From Phreatobacter aquaticus (lineage in GTDB: Bacteria > Pseudomonadota > Alphaproteobacteria > Rhizobiales > Phreatobacteraceae): a DNA stretch of 64,000 nt. Below, one piece after another: positions 50,935 to 60,245 of this stretch. The first letter of the stretch is position 1, and the number at the start of each line of letters is the position of its first letter. The notes below the pieces were generated by a model. The model was given only the letters and a program-made list of their open reading frames with translations, was not told the origin of the DNA and did not search any database. The position numbers and the translations under genes were made by a program. The DNA lies in assembly GCF_005160265.1 (NCBI RefSeq), contig NZ_CP039865.1, forward strand, positions 3,744,828 through 3,808,827. Reading direction: 5' to 3'.

Positions 50935-52038
50935 TTATGCGGGATGAAACAGGGCCGGGCGGGCGTGGGGGCCCAACCCGCAGAAATGGGAGCCGGCGAC
51001 GCCGAAGCCCTCGCCGGGGCGGCGGGGCGCGGCGACCTTGATCGCTTCGCCGCGCGGTCCGGTTGCGTCGTGGATCAGGTCGCCACCGATCGGCAGGCTG
51101 AGCTTGAGGTCGACCGGGAACCGGTCGGCGCCCGGTTGGTCCACCAGCAGCAATTGTTCGGGCCGGACCGAGACGACGACGGCATCGCCCACCGTGAAGG
51201 CATGGCGCGAGGCAATCGACCAGACGGCCCCGTTGTCGAGCGTCACCACATAGGTCCCGCTCTCGACGCCGGTCACGCGGCCCGGCAGCAGATTGCTCGA
51301 TCCGATGAAATTGTTGACGAACAGCGTCTCCGGCTCGTCATAGATCTCGACTGGTGTGCCCAGCTGCTCGATCCGTCCCTGGCTCATCACCGCGATCCGG
51401 TCGGCGATCGACATCGCCTCGTCCTGATCGTGGGTGACCATGATGGCGGTCAGCGCGAACTGACGCTGCAGCCGCTTGATCTCGATCTGCATGTCGAGGC
51501 GCAGGTTCTTGTCGAGGGCGGCGAAGGGCTCGTCGAGCAGCAGGATGCGCGGCCGGATGGCGAGCGCACGGGCAAGCGCCACGCGCTGCTGCTGACCGCC
51601 CGACAATTGCTTCGGCTTGCGGTCGCCGAACGTCTGCATCTGGACGATGCCGAGCATTTCCTTGACCCGCTCGGCCTGCTCATCGCGGCTCATGCCGCGT
51701 GCCGCGAGCCCATAGGCGATGTTGTCCGCCACCGTCATGTGCGGGAACAGCGCGTAGTTTTGGAAGACGATGCCGATCTCGCGGCGGTTCGGCGGCAGCT
51801 CGTCGATCGGCCGGTCGCCGATGATCACCCGGCCATTGGTCTGTTGGATGAAGCCCGCAACGATCCGGAGCAGCGTGGTCTTGCCGCAGCCGGACGGCCC
51901 GAGCAGCGCGACCAGTTCGCCCCCCTTGACCTTGAGCGTCACATTATCGACCGCGAAGCCCGAGCCATAGCTGTGGGTGACGCCATCCAGCGTCAGCGGC
52001 TGGGCGGATCGGGTCTCGGGCGGAGCCGTCTGGATCAT
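50935..52038 (-). CDS. ABC importer ATPase, PotA type (system A)
   Basis: 367 residues from ATG 52038. Walker A GPSGCGKTT at 47-55, Q loop VFQNYALFPH, signature LSGGQQQR at 145-152, Walker B ILLLDEP, then a C-terminal TOBE-like regulatory domain (SVRPEQLLLVDQ). No good Shine-Dalgarno is visible, and the frame stays open to 52242, so the start is the weakest point; the shorter form matches the family. First gene of the minus-strand operon, divergent from the amidase. Confidence 0.92.
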   Translation of the reverse strand: MIQTAPPETRSAQPLTLDGVTHSYGSGFAVDNVTLKVKGGELVALLGPSGCGKTTLLRIVAGFIQQTNGRVIIGDRPIDELPPNRREIGIVFQNYALFPHMTVADNIAYGLAARGMSRDEQAERVKEMLGIVQMQTFGDRKPKQLSGGQQQRVALARALAIRPRILLLDEPFAALDKNLRLDMQIEIKRLQRQFALTAIMVTHDQDEAMSIADRIAVMSQGRIEQLGTPVEIYDEPETLFVNNFIGSSNLLPGRVTGVESGTYVVTLDNGAVWSIASRHAFTVGDAVVVSVRPEQLLLVDQPGADRFPVDLKLSLPIGGDLIHDATGPRGEAIKVAAPRRPGEGFGVAGSHFCGLGPHARPALFHPA

Positions 52039-52201
52039 CGGGGGCGGTTCACATCGCAGCCGCCGGAATGGCGTCTGGTCCCGACAGGTAGCAACCGCCG
52101 TGCCACTTGCCGCAGGGGCAGGTGCCGGACGGGCCGGGTGCCAAGCGGCCTCCGCCTTGCTAAGCACGGGGTCCAAGCGAACCCGCGGAATGGAGACTGC
52201 A

Positions 52202-53590
52202 ATGACTGAAACCGACAGCTCCTGGCCGTCGATCGACGCCATCGCCGCCGCGGTGAACGCCGGCCAGTCCTCCGCTCGTCAGCAGGTCGAAAAGGCACTC
52301 AGCCTGATCGATCGCCTCAATCCGGCGCTCAATGCCTTCATTCTGGTCGATCGGCAGGAGGCGCTGAAACAGGCGGACGCGGTCGATCGGCGCATCGCGG
52401 CGGGCGAGCGCCCTGCCCTTGCCGGCGTGCCGGTGACGATCAAGGACAATATCTGGGTCGGCGGCTGGCGGGTCACGCAAGGATCCAATCTTTTCAAGGG
52501 CTTCGTAGCGCCTGAGGATGCCGTGGCGGTCGAGCGCCTGCGCCTGGCCGGCGCCATCATTGTCGGCATCACCAACACGTCGGAATTCGCCGCCAAGGGT
52601 CAGACGCGCAATCTGCTTCACGGCGCAACGCGCCATCCCCTGAACCCGGACCTCACGCCCGGCGGCTCGTCGGGCGGGCCGGTTGCGGCGGTCGCCAGCG
52701 GCATGGTGCCCTTCGCGCTCGGCACCGATGCCGGCGGCTCCAGCAGGCGGCCTCCCGCCCATACCGGTCTTGTCGGATTCAAGCCGTCCTTCGGGGCAAT
52801 CCCCTATGGTCCGGGCTTCGAGGAGCCGTTCTTCGGCATTTCCTGCAACTGCCCGATCACTCGCACGGTGGGCGAGGCAGCCCTTGCCTTTGAGGCGATG
52901 GCCGGCCCCGACGGGCGCGATCCGCACTCGGCTCTTGTGGAGCCTGCGGTCGATCGCGACCCCGGCACGCTGCGGATTGCATACAGTCCGAAATGGGGTC
53001 TCGACGTGCCTGTCGACCCCATCGTTGCCCGGCGCGTCTCCGATGCCGTCGACAAGCTGCGCTTCGCCGGGCTCGACATCATCGACATCGATCCCGTCTG
53101 GCCGGCAGGCGCCGCCGAAACCGGTCTCAATGCCATCCAGCATGCGGGCCTGGCCGCGCTCTATCGCGACGCCTGGCGGGCCGATCCGTCGCGCATCGAT
53201 CCCGACCTCGGGGCCCAGATCGACACCGGCGCGACCTATTCGGGCGTGGATGTCGCAAACGCACTGCTTCTCTCGGAAAGTGTTGCAATATCAGCAGCTA
53301 AATGGTTCCGCGACAATGCGCTGGACCTGGCCATCGGGCCGACCACGCCGTGTACATCCTGGTCGATCGACAAGCTGGGACCGGACACGATCGACGGGGT
53401 GAATGTCGGCCCGCGCGGTCACGCGGTCTTCACGCCGCTGTTCAACCATGCCCGCCAGCCGGCGATCTCCATCCCCTGCGGAACCGATGAGGCCGGTCTG
53501 CCCATCGGCCTGCAGATCGTCGCGCCGCGCCTGAAGGACCGCCGACTGCTGGAAGCGGCCAGCCTCCTGGAGGCGGTTTTCACCCGCTGA
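52202..53590 (+). CDS. Amidase signature-family hydrolase
   Basis: 462 residues, cytoplasmic. Catalytic Lys81 (VTIKDN), the cis-Ser in GGSSGGP (154-160) and nucleophile Ser180 in GTDAGGSSRRP complete the Ser-cisSer-Lys triad. Start ATG 52202 has GGAG 7 bases upstream; an ATG at 52190 is possible. Relatives include allophanate hydrolase, aryl-acylamidases and mandelamide hydrolase; no C-terminal allophanate domain is present. First gene of the plus-strand catabolic operon, 194 bases before the system B binding protein, so a second promoter may lie between. Confidence 0.9.
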   Translation: MTETDSSWPSIDAIAAAVNAGQSSARQQVEKALSLIDRLNPALNAFILVDRQEALKQADAVDRRIAAGERPALAGVPVTIKDNIWVGGWRVTQGSNLFKGFVAPEDAVAVERLRLAGAIIVGITNTSEFAAKGQTRNLLHGATRHPLNPDLTPGGSSGGPVAAVASGMVPFALGTDAGGSSRRPPAHTGLVGFKPSFGAIPYGPGFEEPFFGISCNCPITRTVGEAALAFEAMAGPDGRDPHSALVEPAVDRDPGTLRIAYSPKWGLDVPVDPIVARRVSDAVDKLRFAGLDIIDIDPVWPAGAAETGLNAIQHAGLAALYRDAWRADPSRIDPDLGAQIDTGATYSGVDVANALLLSESVAISAAKWFRDNALDLAIGPTTPCTSWSIDKLGPDTIDGVNVGPRGHAVFTPLFNHARQPAISIPCGTDEAGLPIGLQIVAPRLKDRRLLEAASLLEAVFTR

Positions 53591-53630
53591 CCCCGCCCCC
53601 CAAGGCACGCCTGCCTAATTGATGTGCTGC

Positions 53631-53664
53631 CGGATGCACCAGTCGGATGCACATTTTTTGTGCA
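53631..53664. promoter_or_regulatory. Direct repeat and small palindrome ahead of system B
   Basis: CGGATGCAC occurs at 53631-53639 and 53644-53652 (13-base period), running into TGCACATTTTTTGTGCA, an inverted repeat at 53648-53664. In a GC-rich region this looks like a regulator site for the importer operon starting at 53785. No other signal was seen in 53591-53784. Confidence 0.4.
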
Positions 53665-53784
53665 GAATCCTGATGCCTTCTGACGAACCCCTTCTGCGCT
53701 CTGGCGGCACGCCTCTTGCTGAATGGGATGCCATCTCAGGCCGGCGACCTTTCCCGGCCAAGGCAGAGGTGGAGGACCATAGGC

Positions 53785-54843
53785 ATGACGAGCAACACCC
53801 GTTCGGACGGTATCAATCGCCGCACCATTCTCGCAGGGTTCGGCGCGGGCACTGTTGCCTCGCTGGGCGCCCCTCAGATCCTGCGGGCCCAGACGCGTGA
53901 ACTGGTCGTCGGTGGCGCCGCCAGCCACAAGGCCTGGGTCGAGACCCATGTCCAGCCGCTGTTCGAGAAGAAGTACAACGCCAAGCTGACCTTCGAGGGC
54001 ACCCGCTCGCTGGTGAACCTCGAGAAGATGCAGAAGAACAAGGACCGGCCCTATCTCTCGGTCGTCCAGATGGACGATCCGGTGATGATCCTGGCGGTCA
54101 AGGAAGGCCTGCTCGATCCGCTGACCGCGGCCAAGGCGCCGAACCTCGCCAAGCTGAAGCCGGGCACGGTCCACATGGACGGCCAGTGGGCCAACTATCT
54201 CCAGCCCTGGCAGGGCATCGCCTACAATACCAATGTCATCAAGGAGCCGCCGACCTCCTGGGCCGATGCCTGGGACCCGAAGTACAAGGGTCGCATCATC
54301 ATCCCGTCGCTGCAGAACACCGAAGGCCTGGCCAATCTGTTCGTGGCCTCGAGCATCGCGACCGGCAAGCCGATGGCGGAAGCCATGCGCGACACCGAAT
54401 CCGGCTTCAAGAAGCTGGTCTCGCTCAAGCCCAACCTGCTCACCGTCTATAACCAGATGCCCCAGGCCTTCAGCCTGCTGGAGCAGGGCGAGGCGCACAT
54501 GATCGTTGGCGCCCTCTCCTCCTTCGCGCTTCAGCGCCGGCTCGACGGCGCGCCGCTCGGCCTTGCCGCGCCGAAGGAAGGCATCTTCCCGGTCCCTTCG
54601 GGCATCGCCGTGGTCAAGGGCGGCCCGAACGCCGATCTCGCCTTCGCCTATGTCAACGAGCTGCTCGGCGCCGAGGTCCAGAACAAGATCGCTCCGCCGA
54701 CCTTCGCACTGCCGACGAATGTCGACGTGCCGATCCCGGCCGGCATGCCGACCAATGCCACCATGCACACGATCGACTGGGCCTTCGTCGCCGAGAATCG
54801 CAATTCATGGGTCCAGCGCTGGGACCGCGAGATGTCGATGTGA
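53785..54843 (+). CDS. ABC importer solute-binding protein (system B)
   Basis: 352-residue binding protein of the PotD-like class with a twin-arginine-type leader (NRRTILAGFGAGTVASL, cleavage near LRAQT). Start ATG 53785 has GGAGG 9 bases upstream. Mature opening ELVVGGAASHKAWVETHVQP, then YLQPWQGIAYNTNVIKEPPT and VPSGIAVVKGGPNADLAFAY. Only distantly similar to the system A protein, so the two importers probably differ in ligand. Confidence 0.92.
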   Translation: MTSNTRSDGINRRTILAGFGAGTVASLGAPQILRAQTRELVVGGAASHKAWVETHVQPLFEKKYNAKLTFEGTRSLVNLEKMQKNKDRPYLSVVQMDDPVMILAVKEGLLDPLTAAKAPNLAKLKPGTVHMDGQWANYLQPWQGIAYNTNVIKEPPTSWADAWDPKYKGRIIIPSLQNTEGLANLFVASSIATGKPMAEAMRDTESGFKKLVSLKPNLLTVYNQMPQAFSLLEQGEAHMIVGALSSFALQRRLDGAPLGLAAPKEGIFPVPSGIAVVKGGPNADLAFAYVNELLGAEVQNKIAPPTFALPTNVDVPIPAGMPTNATMHTIDWAFVAENRNSWVQRWDREMSM

Positions 54844-54915
54844 TCATCGCCACTGGCGATTGACGTGCAGGACGGGTCCGGCTTGGTGCCGGACCCGCGA
54901 AAGGCGGCGGGTGGC

Positions 54916-55995
54916 ATGACCGACAGCATGACGTTTCTCGACATCCAGGGCGCCGCCAAGACCTTTGGCGGAACCACGGTTCTGGACGGTGTCGATCTCA
55001 CCGTGGCGCGCGGCGAGTTCATCTCCCTGCTCGGCCCATCCGGTTGCGGCAAGACCACGCTCTTGCGCATTGTCGCGGGATTGCTGACCGGCGACCGCGG
55101 CACGGTGACCCTCGACGGCGAGGAAATCTCCCGCAAGCCGCCCCATCACCGCGATGTCGGCGTGGTGTTCCAGAGCTACGCGCTGTTCCCCCATCTCACC
55201 GTGGCAGAGAACGTCGCTTTCGGCCTCGAGGCCCGCGGCGCGCCCAAGGCCGAGATCGAGGCGACCGTGCGCCGCTTCCTCGACCTTGCCCATATGGCGA
55301 GCTTCGCCGATCGCTCGGTGAAGATGCTGTCGGGTGGCCAGCAGCAGCGTGTGGCCGTCGCCCGCGCGCTCGCCGTCCAGCCGAAACTGCTGCTGCTCGA
55401 CGAGCCGTTCTCGGCGCTCGACCGGAAGCTGCGCGAAACCATGCAGATCGAGCTGAAGCGCCTGCTGCGCGAGCTCAACATCACCGCCATCTTCGTCACC
55501 CATGACCAGGACGAGGCCCTCGTCATGTCCGACCGGATCGCGGTGATGAACCGCGGCCAGATCGAGCAACTGGCCGATCCTGAGACCATCTATCGGCGGC
55601 CGGCCACACCGTTCGCGCTGGAATTCGTCGGTCTGTCGACGCGCATCGCCGGCAAGGTCGCCGAGGCGACGCCGGATGGCGTGGTGGCGATCGACACGGC
55701 CTATGGGCGCATCCGGGCCAACGGGCGCTACACGCCCGGCAGCCCGGTCCTCATCGGCATTCGCCCCGAGCGCATGGCCTTCGGTCCGAACGCGGCCGAG
55801 AACACCATCAAGGTGACGCTCACCGACATCGTCTTCCAGGGCTCGCGCATCCAGGCCCATTTCGCCTCCAGCGAGGACAGGCCGATCCAGATCGAGAGTT
55901 CGGAGACCGTTCCGGCAGGGCTAAGCCCCGGCGGCGAGACGGAGGTGTCCTGGAACATCGCGGACACCCTGCTCTATCCGGATGTCGCGGCATGA
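54916..55995 (+). CDS. ABC importer ATPase, PotA type (system B)
   Basis: 359 residues from ATG 54916. Walker A GPSGCGKTT at 40-48, VFQSYALFPHLTVAENV, signature LSGGQQQR at 138-145, Walker B LLLLDEP, and a TOBE-like C-terminal domain (GIRPERMAFGPNA). The frame is open to 54865 but the family begins here. Its stop overlaps the next start by 4 bases (ATGA). Confidence 0.93.
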   Translation: MTDSMTFLDIQGAAKTFGGTTVLDGVDLTVARGEFISLLGPSGCGKTTLLRIVAGLLTGDRGTVTLDGEEISRKPPHHRDVGVVFQSYALFPHLTVAENVAFGLEARGAPKAEIEATVRRFLDLAHMASFADRSVKMLSGGQQQRVAVARALAVQPKLLLLDEPFSALDRKLRETMQIELKRLLRELNITAIFVTHDQDEALVMSDRIAVMNRGQIEQLADPETIYRRPATPFALEFVGLSTRIAGKVAEATPDGVVAIDTAYGRIRANGRYTPGSPVLIGIRPERMAFGPNAAENTIKVTLTDIVFQGSRIQAHFASSEDRPIQIESSETVPAGLSPGGETEVSWNIADTLLYPDVAA

Positions 55996-56828
55996 GCGCT
56001 GCAGCCGCACGAGACCGCACCGGCTGGCTCGCGGTCCCCGCCGTCGCCTATCTCGGCCTGGCCTATGCGATCCCGCTTGCCTTTCTGCTGGCCCGCAGCG
56101 TCACCGGGCCGGATGGCTTCACGCTGGCGCTGTTCGCCAAGTTCTTCGCCGACCCCTTCTCCTGGCGGGTGATCGGCAACACGCTGCGCATCGGCCTGCT
56201 GACCACCCTGCTCTGCCTTGCCATCGGCTATCCGGTGGCATTGGCCATGGCCAGGTCGAAGGGCATCGTGCAGGTGATCCTGCTCACCGCGATCATCCTG
56301 CCCTTGTCGATCGGCGTCGTGGTCAAGGCCTTCGCCTGGCAGATCGTGCTCCGCCGTGACGGCGTGGTCTCGCAGGCGCTGGTTGCCTCCGGCATCTGGA
56401 GCGAGCCGCAACGGCTCCTGTTCACCGAAGGCGGCCTGGTGGTCGGCGCGGCAAACGTCTTCCTGCCTTTCATGATCCTGCCGATCTACTCGGTGGTGAA
56501 ACTGATCGACCCGCGCCTGACGGAAGCCGGCGCGACGCTTGGCGCAAGCCCGTTCTACCGCTTCCGCAAGATCCTGCTCCCGCTGACTCTTCCCGGCATC
56601 ATTTCGGGCGTCGCCTTCGTCTTCTCCATGTCGGTCTCGATGTTCGTCATCCCGAGCCTGTTGATCGGCGACCGGTTCCAGATGCTGGCGACGCTGACCG
56701 GCCGTGCCTTCCTCCTGATGCGGGATGAGGCGCTCGGCTCCACCACAGCCGTCGTGCTGCTGATCCTGGCGCTCTCCATCGTCGTCGGCTCGACCTGGAT
56801 CGCCAAACGGCTGGGGAAATCGGCATGA
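55992..56828 (+). CDS. ABC importer permease, PotB type (system B)
   Basis: 278-residue inner-membrane permease, six helices, EAA loop EAGATLGASPFYRFRKILLP. ATGA overlap with both the ATPase gene upstream and the second permease downstream, so synthesis of the three is coupled. Confidence 0.92.
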   Translation: MSAAAARDRTGWLAVPAVAYLGLAYAIPLAFLLARSVTGPDGFTLALFAKFFADPFSWRVIGNTLRIGLLTTLLCLAIGYPVALAMARSKGIVQVILLTAIILPLSIGVVVKAFAWQIVLRRDGVVSQALVASGIWSEPQRLLFTEGGLVVGAANVFLPFMILPIYSVVKLIDPRLTEAGATLGASPFYRFRKILLPLTLPGIISGVAFVFSMSVSMFVIPSLLIGDRFQMLATLTGRAFLLMRDEALGSTTAVVLLILALSIVVGSTWIAKRLGKSA

Positions 56829-57625
56829 CCGCGCTCGAACGCATCACATCCGCCCTTGTCTGGATCGTCGCGGGATGCGCGGTGATCTTCCTGCTGACGC
56901 CGCTGGTCGTCACGATCGCCGTCTCCTTCGGCTCCTCGGCGGTGTTCTCGCTGCCGCCGCCGCAATGGTCGATGCGCTGGTACAACCAGCTGCCCGCGAC
57001 CCGCGGCCTCTGGCCCTCGCTCGTCACATCGCTGCAGGTGGCGACCTTCTCGACGCTGGTGTCTCTCGTGCTCGGCACGCTCTGCGCCATCGCCCTGGTG
57101 CGCGGGCGTTTCGGCGGGCGCGACGCCATTGCGACCTTCCTGGTCTCACCGCTCATGCTGCCGGGCCTGGTGGTCGGCATCGCCATGCTGCAGGGCTTCA
57201 AGGCCGTAGGGCTCCGCGACGCCTATCCGAGCCTGCTGGTGGCGCATGTCGTGATCACCATGCCCTATGTCGTGCGCACCGTACTCGCCGCCCTCAGCCT
57301 GTTCGATTTCACGCTCATCGACGCGGCCCGGACCCTCGGCTGCTCCTATGTCAGGGCACTCTGGAAGGTTCTGGTGCCAGCGCTCGCGCCTGCCTTCCTC
57401 ACATCGGCCATGTTCGCTTTCCTGGCGTCCATGGATAATTATCCGATCTCGATCTTCTTCACCGATGCCTGGACCAAGACCTTGCCCATCCAGATGCTGC
57501 AATTCGTCGAGGAACGGCCCGACCCGACCATTGCCGCAATTTCGGCGGGTCTGATCCTGCTGGCGGTTCTGGCGATGATCATTGGCGACAGACTGGTGGG
57601 GCTCCGGCGCCTGGCCGATTTCTGA
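56825..57625 (+). CDS. ABC importer permease, PotC type (system B)
   Basis: 266-residue permease, six helices, EAA loop DAARTLGCSYVRALWKVLVP, PotC-type first loop (FSLPPPQWSMRWYNQ). The deacetylase paralogue 2 gene starts 1 base after its stop. Confidence 0.92.
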   Translation: MTALERITSALVWIVAGCAVIFLLTPLVVTIAVSFGSSAVFSLPPPQWSMRWYNQLPATRGLWPSLVTSLQVATFSTLVSLVLGTLCAIALVRGRFGGRDAIATFLVSPLMLPGLVVGIAMLQGFKAVGLRDAYPSLLVAHVVITMPYVVRTVLAALSLFDFTLIDAARTLGCSYVRALWKVLVPALAPAFLTSAMFAFLASMDNYPISIFFTDAWTKTLPIQMLQFVEERPDPTIAAISAGLILLAVLAMIIGDRLVGLRRLADF

Positions 57626-57626
57626 C

Positions 57627-58592
57627 ATGACCTTGTCCTTGCCCTTTGCCCTGCCCCCGACCGACCGTGACTTTCGCGGCTACGGCGCCAATGAGCCGGC
57701 TATTCGCTGGCCGAACGGCGCGCGGCTCGCGGTGTCCGTCGTCGTCAATGTCGAGGAAGGCGCGGAACTGTCGGTCGCCGCCGGCGACGAGGCCAACGAG
57801 TTCATCTATGAGGCCGTCGAGCGCGTCGAGGGCAGCCGCGACCTCTGCATGGAGAGCCATTACGAATATGGCACCAGGCGCGGCTGGCCGCGCATCCGCA
57901 AGGCGCTCGCCGATCATGGCGTGAAGGCGACCCTCAATTCCTGCGGACGGGCGCTCGCCTATTCGCCCTGGCTGGCCCGCGAGGCGGTTGCCGACGGCCA
58001 CGAGGTCTCGGCCCATGGCTGGCGCTGGGAGCGGCAGGTCGGCATGGAGGAGGCCCGCGAGCGCCAGGTGATCGGCCGCGCGGTCGCGGCGATCGCGGCG
58101 AGTGCCGGCACGCCGCCGGTCGGCTGGCACACGCGCTCGGCCACCTCGGTCAACACCCGCCGCCTGCTCGTCGAACAGGGCGGGTTTCTCTACGATTCCA
58201 ATGCCTACAACGACGACGTTCCCTATCTGCATCACGAGGCCGGACGGGATCTCGTGATCCTTCCCTATGCTTTCGACACCAATGACATGCGCTTCCAGCC
58301 GGGCGGCGGCTTCATCCAGGCCGAGGATTTCGCGCGCTATTGCATCGCGACCTTCGACCGCCTCTATGCCGAGGGCGGTGACGCGCCGCGCATGATGTCG
58401 ATCGGCCTGCACCTGCGCATCATCGGGCGCCCTGCCCGTATCGGCGGACTGGAGGCTTTTCTCGCCCATGCGGCATCGAAGGCGGGCGTCTGGTTCGCCA
58501 GGCGCGACGAGATCGCCAAGGCCTGGCGCGCAGGCCTCGGTCTTGAAGCATGGTCGCCCCGGCCCGCTCTCTCCGCCTTCGAGGTGGGCTGA
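57627..58592 (+). CDS. PuuE-like polysaccharide-deacetylase-family protein, paralogue 2
   Basis: 321 residues. Same architecture as paralogue 1: DFRGYGANEPAIRWPNGARL, NVEEGAE at the modified catalytic loop, SAHGWRWERQV, EQGGFLYDSNAYNDDVPYL, and GLHLRIIGRPARIGGL. N-terminal 12 residues and the C-terminal tail are extra. The metal ligands of true NodB deacetylases are not in place, as in PuuE. TGATG overlap with racemase 1, with which it forms the first of two tandem modules. Substrate unknown; a cyclic amide is plausible. Confidence 0.82.
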   Translation: MTLSLPFALPPTDRDFRGYGANEPAIRWPNGARLAVSVVVNVEEGAELSVAAGDEANEFIYEAVERVEGSRDLCMESHYEYGTRRGWPRIRKALADHGVKATLNSCGRALAYSPWLAREAVADGHEVSAHGWRWERQVGMEEARERQVIGRAVAAIAASAGTPPVGWHTRSATSVNTRRLLVEQGGFLYDSNAYNDDVPYLHHEAGRDLVILPYAFDTNDMRFQPGGGFIQAEDFARYCIATFDRLYAEGGDAPRMMSIGLHLRIIGRPARIGGLEAFLAHAASKAGVWFARRDEIAKAWRAGLGLEAWSPRPALSAFEVG

Positions 58593-59341
58593 TGCGCATT
58601 CTGGTCGCCAATCCGAACACCACCGAGGCCGTGACGGCCAAGCTGATGGCGGCGGGCGCGGCGGTTGCCGATCCGCGCACCGTTCTGGTGCCGATGACCG
58701 CACACCGCGGCGTGCCCTATATCGCGACGAGGGCCGACGCGGTGATCGGCGGCGCCGTCGCGCTGGAAATGCTGGCCGAAGCCCATACGACCGTCGATGC
58801 CGCCATCATCGCGGCCTTCGGCGATCCCGGCCTCGGCGGCGCCCGCGAACTGTTCGACATCCCTGTTGTCGGCATGGCGGAAGCCGCCATGCTCTCGGCC
58901 TGCATGCTCGGCCGCTCCTTCGCCATCGTGACCTTCTCCGGCGGTCTCGTCCCCTGGTACAACGAGTGCCTCGACTGGAACGGGTTGCGCGGCCGCTGCG
59001 CCGGGATTTTCGCGCTGCAGGGAGCCTTCCGCGACATCGCCGATGTCCAGTCGGAGAAGGAAGGCGCTCTCGTCGAACTCGCCGCCAAGGTCGTGATCGA
59101 TCACGCCGCAGACGTCGTGATCCTGGCCGGCGCACCGCTCTCGGGGCTTGCCCAGACCATCCGCGACCGCGTGCCGGTGCCGCTGGTCGATGGCATACAG
59201 GCCGCCGTCAAACAGGCGGAAGCGCTGGTCGCCCTCAAACCCGCCAAGGCGACGACCGGCACCTTCCGGCGGCCAGCCGCCAAGATCTGCACCGGCATTC
59301 CCGATGCGCTCAAGGCCCGTTTCGAGCGCACCGATGGCTGA
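58592..59341 (+). CDS. Asp/Glu/hydantoin racemase-family protein lacking catalytic cysteines (copy 1)
   Basis: 249 residues from ATG 58592 (MRILVANPNTTEAV, the family start). The fold signature is intact: NPNT, IIAAFGDPGLGGARE, PVVGMAEAAM, and FAIVTFSGGLVPWY. In hydantoin and allantoin racemases a Cys is expected in the AC(F)xDPG block and a second in the GCA block. Here these are Ala75 and Gly180 (LAGAPLSG). A two-base racemisation is therefore doubtful; a binding, isomerase or lyase role (compare maleate isomerase and arylmalonate decarboxylase relatives) is possible. Overlaps its neighbours on both sides. Confidence 0.8.
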   Translation: MRILVANPNTTEAVTAKLMAAGAAVADPRTVLVPMTAHRGVPYIATRADAVIGGAVALEMLAEAHTTVDAAIIAAFGDPGLGGARELFDIPVVGMAEAAMLSACMLGRSFAIVTFSGGLVPWYNECLDWNGLRGRCAGIFALQGAFRDIADVQSEKEGALVELAAKVVIDHAADVVILAGAPLSGLAQTIRDRVPVPLVDGIQAAVKQAEALVALKPAKATTGTFRRPAAKICTGIPDALKARFERTDG

Positions 59342-60245
59342 TCTCCCAGGGCACCGCGACCTCGTCGGCTATCAGGGGCAATGGCCCCGCTTCACCTGGC
59401 CCAATGGTGCCCGGCTCGCCGTCTCGATCGCCGTCAATTTCGAGGAAGGCGCGGAATGGCAGGTCGGCGACGGTGATCCCGTCTCCGAGCGCATGGGTGA
59501 GGTCCTGAGCGTCGTCGAGCCGGGACGACGCGACATGGGCCAGGAGCAGATCTTCGCCTATGGAATGCGCGCCGGGCTCTGGCGCATGCTGGGCGCGCTG
59601 GAACGCCAGAAACTGCCCGCAACCTTCCTGTTCTGCGGCCAGGCTGTCGAACGCGCGCCGGCTCTCGCGAGGGCTGCGACCGATGGCGGCCACGAGGCCG
59701 CCGTCCATGGCTGGCGCTGGCGTCCCCATGCCGATTACGAGACCGAGGCCGCAGAGGCCGCCGATCTAGACCGGTCCATTGCGGTGATCGAGGAGGCCTG
59801 CGGCACCCGTCCGATCGGCTTCTTCTGCCGTGGCTCGGAAAGTCCGACAACCCGCAAGCTGCTGATCGAACGTGATTTTCTCTATACGTCGAATGCCTTC
59901 GACGACGACCTGCCCTATTGGGACCGGTCAGGAAAGCGCCCCCTGATCGTCGTGCCCTATGCGCTCGACAGCAACGACATGAAGTTCTTCCACCCCAATG
60001 GCTTCGTGCGCGCTGGTGACATGGTCGACTATGTCGACGACGCGCTTGAGACTCTGCTGGCCGAAGCCAGAGCCGGTCACACGCGACTGCTCAATATCGG
60101 CTTCCATCTGCGCATCGTCGGACGGCCCGGACGCTTTGCGGCCTTCGCGCGCATTCTGGAGCGGCTGTCGGACCTCGGCGACCAGATCTATGTCGGCAGG
60201 CGCGACGACATCGCCCGCGCCTTCCAGGCGGCGGTGCCGTCATGA
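59334..60245 (+). CDS. PuuE-like polysaccharide-deacetylase-family protein, paralogue 3 (divergent)
   Basis: 303 residues from ATG 59334, which overlaps the racemase 1 stop by 8 bases. Motifs parallel paralogues 1 and 2: RDLVGYQGQWPRFTWPNGAR, NFEEGAE, VHGWRWRPH, FLYTSNAFDDDLPYW, and GFHLRIVGRPGRFAAF. It departs from the other two at several otherwise constant points (GFFCRGSESPTTRKL instead of the NTR block, and IERDFLY for EEGGFLY), so its substrate probably differs. Overlaps racemase 2 by 4 bases. Confidence 0.8.
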   Translation: MADLPGHRDLVGYQGQWPRFTWPNGARLAVSIAVNFEEGAEWQVGDGDPVSERMGEVLSVVEPGRRDMGQEQIFAYGMRAGLWRMLGALERQKLPATFLFCGQAVERAPALARAATDGGHEAAVHGWRWRPHADYETEAAEAADLDRSIAVIEEACGTRPIGFFCRGSESPTTRKLLIERDFLYTSNAFDDDLPYWDRSGKRPLIVVPYALDSNDMKFFHPNGFVRAGDMVDYVDDALETLLAEARAGHTRLLNIGFHLRIVGRPGRFAAFARILERLSDLGDQIYVGRRDDIARAFQAAVPS

